Shown: one piece after another, positions 8,157 through 11,784 of the stretch | Layout: the number at the start of each line of letters is the position of its first letter | How positions within the stretch are numbered: the stretch's first letter is position 1 | DNA from: Zasmidium citrigriseum | Taxonomy: Eukaryota > Ascomycota > Dothideomycetes > Mycosphaerellales > Mycosphaerellaceae | Assembly (NCBI GenBank): GCA_002786025.1 | Contig: NHNW01000141.1 | Span: forward strand, 1-11,784 | Length of the DNA stretch: 11,784 nucleotides | Direction of reading: 5' to 3' | The notes under the pieces: generated by a model | Database searches by the model: none | What the model saw: only the letters and a program-made list of their open reading frames with translations | What the model was told of the DNA's origin: nothing | Program-made: the position numbers and the translations under genes

Positions 8157-8840
8157 TAGTATTTCGAGGAAGGTCTATTAACTTAATACCTATATACCTA
8201 CTACCTACGCTCTAATAACTTCTTACGGTAAGTAACGCTACGGGTATATACGAATAATATACTACCTAGGAAACTAATATCTATTACGCTATATATACGA
8301 GATATCTATAACTTAACGCTCTTACTAGAATAGCTACTTCTTCTTAGGGTTCTTCCGTAATAAGCGAGTAGTAGATAGCGGTACTAGTAGTAACCTCTCT
8401 AACCTTACTCTCTTCTAAGGTAGTAACTTCGGTAATAGTAATATAGGCTCTAGTTTAGCCTATCCTTCGTTACTATTATCGTCCTTAGTAATATCTCTAC
8501 TATTAGTAACGCCCTTATTAGTAATACCCTCGTTATTATCTCTATCGTTAGCGACACCCTCGTTATTATCGTTATTATCGTTATCGTTAGTAACTAGTAG
8601 CGGCTCCTAAAACTACTTATCGAACGTCTAGGGCGTATCTCCGCTTTACCCTCCTTACTATAATAGTATTTAGAATACTAACTCGTTAACGTTAGTATTA
8701 TCTTTAAGCTTAATAGGGTCGTCGACGTCTTAGCCGGACTTATAGCGCTTAGATTTAACGAAGAGTAGATCTACTAGATTAACTACGTCCTAGTAGCTAT
8801 TAGTAGTACCTAATACTTATATCTTAGTAGACGTACCCGT

Positions 8841-8858
8841 AGTAGTAGTAGTAGTAGT
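8841..8858 (+). repeat. Trinucleotide (AGT)6 run
   Basis: Six AGT units in a row. In the - strand gene's frame they encode a run of Thr (ACT), with a further Thr-Gly-Thr context on the C-terminal side. Confidence 0.85.
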
Positions 8859-9975
8859 ATTACCCGTAGATATAGCCTTCTAAGATAAGCTAATGTCGAA
8901 GATCTAAGGGGGTTAGTCTCGTTTATATTCGCGCTTCGTCTATAATAGGTCTTCCTTTAGCCGGCCGTTCTTACTAAGTAGTAGCTAGACTTCTAACTTA
9001 ATAACCGTACTATTACTAGCCTTAACGGTACTAGTAGTAGACTTATCGCTTAGCTCTATCGTCTTAAAAGCCTTTAAGCTAGATAACTACTTATTACGCC
9101 TCTTAAGGAGCTAATAGTAAGGAGTAGCTATCTAATAAACGATAATCTCGATCTTAATCCTCGGTAGCTAGCCTATAGTCTTCTCGATATTAAATACGCC
9201 TAATATCTCGTTAATAGACTTAGATTAGAGGGTAGCTTAGGTAATTTCTAGAGGCTAGTACTTAGTACTAAACCTACCGATAAAGCTATAAGACTAGTAG
9301 TCTAGTATTACCTCGATATTATCGAACTTAGGCTTTATCGTTCGGACCTATAAGAGCTAGTCGATAAATTGTAGTACTAGCCGCTTCGTATAAGACCTCT
9401 CGTTATTAAAGGCGGTAAAGGTATCCTCTCTCTAGACGTCTTTAATAATAGTTATTACGTCTTACTAATAGTATTTCTATTTACTATTCTTTAAGACTAA
9501 GATCTACTAGATATAGACGTAGTAGATATACTATTTTATAGCTAGTTCCTTATCCTTAGCCTAGCCTACCTATTTAAGTCCCTTCTATATCTTCGGCGTA
9601 CTTAGAGTACCTAGTACTTATAGTAGTAGAGGAGGAGGAGGACGAGTAGTAAAAGGTTAACTACTAGTAGAGGACTTAGTAATAATATTCGCCTTACGTT
9701 ACCTAAAATCTTTCTAACGCTTAGCTTTAGCGTAATTTTATAAAGACGAGAAGGCCGTAAAGCTAGAGGGGCGTCGAGTAGGTACTACTATCGACTCGTA
9801 CTAGAAGGTTATCTCCTCGAAGGTAACGAACTTAGGGTTCTATAGGCCGTAATTAGGGTAGTAAGTATAGTCGGCCTATAGGCCGTAGCCTATACTATTC
9901 TTAGTATAAAACGAACTATCCTCCTAGCGCTTATCGTATAGTATAGCGGCTAGTCCGTTTAGTAGTATTATTAGA

Positions 9976-10006
9976 TAGTTAGTTAGGTAGGTAGTTAGTT
10001 AGTTAG
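9976..10006 (+). repeat. TAGT/TAGG tetranucleotide microsatellite
   Basis: About seven to eight units of tagt and tagg in tandem. It fills most of the 83 bp between the presumed starts of the - strand gene (9971) and the + strand reading (10055). Confidence 0.85.
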
Positions 10007-10054
10007 ATACTTAAGAAAGTAGATCTTATAAAGATAGGCTTAACGACGGCGATA

Positions 10055-11784
10055 ATAGCGGTGGAGGTCGACGAGATAGTAGCTATTATATTAAAACGTC
10101 TTTAGGTACTACGGTAAGTTACTACGACTAAAGATCCGTTACTATAGCGGTAGTAGCGGTAAAGACGCCCTTAATCGTCCGTAATTATATAATATTAGAA
10201 GTTATATATAGACTAGTCTAGTTTAACTCGCCGCTAGCGCTATCGCTACTATACTACGGGTCCTACTATTTTATACCGCTAGGGTCGTAGTTATACTAGC
10301 GCTAAAGATAAAGTAGTACTAGTATACCTAGAGTAGTAATATAGTATAGAATATTAGGTACTCTCGTATCGACGATAGGGGCCTATACTATAAATAATAG
10401 CTTAAGTATTATACGAGTATATACTTACTACCTATAAGAGACATATAACTCCTTATACTAGCTTTATTATCTATCCCTACTATATATATAGGCCTATTCT
10501 CGTCTCGGCGCTACGGTATAACGATTAGACCCGAAGGGTATAAAGTTACCTACGAATAGGCTTAGGTACTACTACGATTAGCCGCGAATAGAGAGGACTA
10601 ATAGGATACGATATACCTACTAGTCTTAATTAGCTCTAGCTTATAGGAAACTATAGAAGCGTAATTTATAGAAGGATACCGAGTATTTAGCTATTACGAC
10701 TACTATTACGAGAGCCTATAAGTACTCTAGTACTTATATCTTAAACTCTATCTTAAACTCTATAACCTAGATAGTAGATCGAGATAGGCTCGAGTAGTAT
10801 TACTACTACCCTACGACTACTATAGCTTTAAATAATATATCTAGTATTAATAGCTACCTATAGACCGCCTATTACCTTAGCTATAAACCCGTTATCTAGT
10901 AGTAGTATAAACTAAGGCTCGTCGCCGCCTAGGGTACTACTACTACTATATTACTATAGGTCGTCGTTATCGAATTCGTTACTAATAGGAAGGTAATCTA
11001 GCCTTATATCTAGCCTATTAGGCTTAGGGGTAGTAGGCCTTTAAATAATAGCTTATTAGTAGCTATAAATATGTCTACTATTACTTACTACGGTCTCTAT
11101 ACGCTCTAGTTATTAAGAGGTAGTACTTCTTCGATAGTAATACTAGCTTAAAGACGTTAATATAGGCTACGGCGGAGTACTATATATACTTACGGATAGA
11201 TACGATAGTTATCTTTATTAATAGTACTACTAGATACTAGTGTCTCGAAGCCGTACTTAGCTAGTATAAACTCGTACTACTATATTATCTCTTCGGGTAG
11301 GTACTAGTCGATATCTACTTAGCTCTAGCGTTAGTAACTACCCTACTACTTAGCTATAAGTACTAACTTACTAATATCCCTTAAGTCCTCTTTTATCGTA
11401 TTAAGCGCCTCTAGAGGTATATATTTTCTATAGTTAGTATTACTATAGAGTTAAGGGTAATAGTATATTCGAGTAGGTATACTACCTTATATATAAGGTC
11501 TATTCTTCTACTTCCTAATATAGTATATATTCTATATACGAATAAATTTAAGAATAGCCTCGCGAAGGATAGGTATATAGATATATACTATTATAATACA
11601 GTCGTACTTATTATCCTTAATAAAGTATCCCTACGAGTAAAGCTTATAGAAGTAGGCCCTCTAGCGTATAGTCGTAGCGGTCTACTAGCGCTACTAGCTC
11701 TTAATCCGTTAATTTATCTTACTCGTACTATATTAGAAGTAATCTATAAAGGTTAAAGGCGGCTCGTTATCTAGATAAAGTATT
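10055..11784 (+). pseudogene. Possible intron-containing gene, RIP-degraded, 3' end uncertain
   Basis: ATA-GCG at 10055-10060 (former ATG-GCG) opens a short reading (AVEVDEI) that meets GTAAGT at 10114. An intron ending at about 10156 would lead into frame 3. Frame 3 then gives fairly protein-like stretches up to about 11410: GYKVTYE near 10540, LLRLAANRED near 10580, a region with many TAC/TAT codons (former His or Cys), TKARRRLG near 10920, and YFFDSNTSLKTL near 11130. A 12 bp tandem duplication (10740-10763) is in this frame. From about 11560 frame 1 also reads well, so further introns or a frameshift are likely. Other frames, including the - strand, look acceptable in parts, so strand and limits are tentative. 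No domain is recognised. Confidence 0.33.
10740..10763 (+). repeat. Tandem 12 bp duplication
   Basis: The unit cttaaactctat occurs at 10740-10751 and 10752-10763. In frame 3 of the + strand it reads Leu-Lys-Leu-Tyr twice. Confidence 0.85.

Larger units (their letters stand above)
7650..9971 (-). pseudogene. Unidentified long intronless gene, about 750 codons, RIP-degraded
   Basis: One - strand frame reads coherently from ATA (former ATG) at 9966-9968 or 9969-9971 down to a stop at 7716-7718 or, if that is a former Gln, at 7650-7652. The N-terminal part (to about 9700) is rich in aromatic residues (YGL, NPKFVTFEEITF) and repeats Tyr-Gly-Leu before a presumed Gln/Trp codon twice. Then follow a Ser/Thr/Pro-rich segment with four Pro in a row (about 9630), a Lys/Asp/Ile-rich central part (about 9560-8900), a poly-Thr run (8841-8858), an Asn/Asp-rich acidic stretch (about 8600-8480), and a C-terminal part with two related copies of about 30 residues (LRSSSS...LALAYIRKG). 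Stop frequency is only slightly below that expected in such TA-rich DNA, so the case rests on residue composition and on the unbroken frame. No catalytic motif or known family is recognised. It converges on the gene ending at 7074 and diverges from the reading starting at 10055. Confidence 0.5.

Noticed and set aside
10150..11120. A - strand gene in this interval
   Set aside because: One - strand frame reads reasonably (for example around 10880-11050), but its codons end less often in G/C than those of the + strand frame 3. Because TA-saturated DNA gives plausible residues in several frames, I did not list it as a separate gene.
1..11784. CpG methylation decay (5-methylcytosine deamination) as the cause of the TA excess
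   Set aside because: CpG is abundant throughout; only CpA/TpG is lost. Deamination of methyl-CpG would deplete CpG first.
1..11784. Bacterial, phage or organellar origin, with CRISPR, rRNA or tRNA genes
   Set aside because: No ribosome-binding pattern, array, rRNA or tRNA core was seen, while a chromodomain retrotransposon and spliceosomal introns point to a fungal nuclear genome.
4284..11784. Starship-type element with tyrosine recombinase captain, Helitron or Tc1/mariner transposase
   Set aside because: I found no Arg-His-Arg-Tyr recombinase context, no Rep/helicase motif and no DDE/D transposase motif in the readable frames, and no terminal inverted repeats. A captain could still lie outside the window.

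Overview
The window reads as nuclear DNA of a filamentous ascomycete (Pezizomycotina) that has been almost completely altered by repeat-induced point mutation (RIP). By eye only about two dozen CA and about two dozen TG dinucleotides remain in 11.8 kb, while TA is everywhere and CpG, CpC and CpT are plentiful. This is C-to-T change restricted to CpA, on both strands. Nearly every ancestral ATG has become ATA, CAA/CAG and TGG codons have become TAA/TAG, and TGA is essentially absent. No gene here can make its full product, so all genes are called as pseudogenes. They were read by following the frame through RIP stops, by conserved motifs, and by matching GT..AG introns to frame changes.

Layout. 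(1) About 1-4280, + strand: a Ty3/gypsy LTR retrotransposon of the chromovirus type, lacking its 5' part. The order is Gag zinc knuckle, aspartic protease, reverse transcriptase, RNase H, integrase with exact D-35-E spacing, and a C-terminal chromodomain, all in one frame from about 300 to 3920. The likely 3' LTR lies within about 3990-4280 but its ends are not certain. (2) 4284-5173, - strand: an unidentified gene of about 245 codons with two or three short introns. (3) 5898-7074, + strand: an unidentified gene of about 353 codons with two introns, a Cys-like cluster and a Gln-rich coiled-coil-like region. Genes 2 and 3 diverge from a 724 bp intergenic region with pyrimidine tracts and short direct repeats. 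(4) 7650/7716-9971, - strand: an apparently intronless gene of about 750 codons with an in-frame internal duplication. (5) about 10055-11784, + strand: a less certain gene, head to head with gene 4 across 83 bp that hold a TTAG-type microsatellite. Genes 3 and 4 converge on a region with an almost perfect 15 bp inverted repeat.

How it fits together: the retrotransposon explains only the first third. The other 7.5 kb carries eukaryotic-style genes with introns and no recognisable transposition domain, yet it is as heavily altered as the retrotransposon. RIP acts on duplicated DNA, so this block was probably itself part of a repeated unit (segmental duplication, cargo of a larger element, or an unrecognised multigene repeat), or it lay inside a region into which RIP spread. 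The functions of genes 2-5 cannot be named from the sequence alone.
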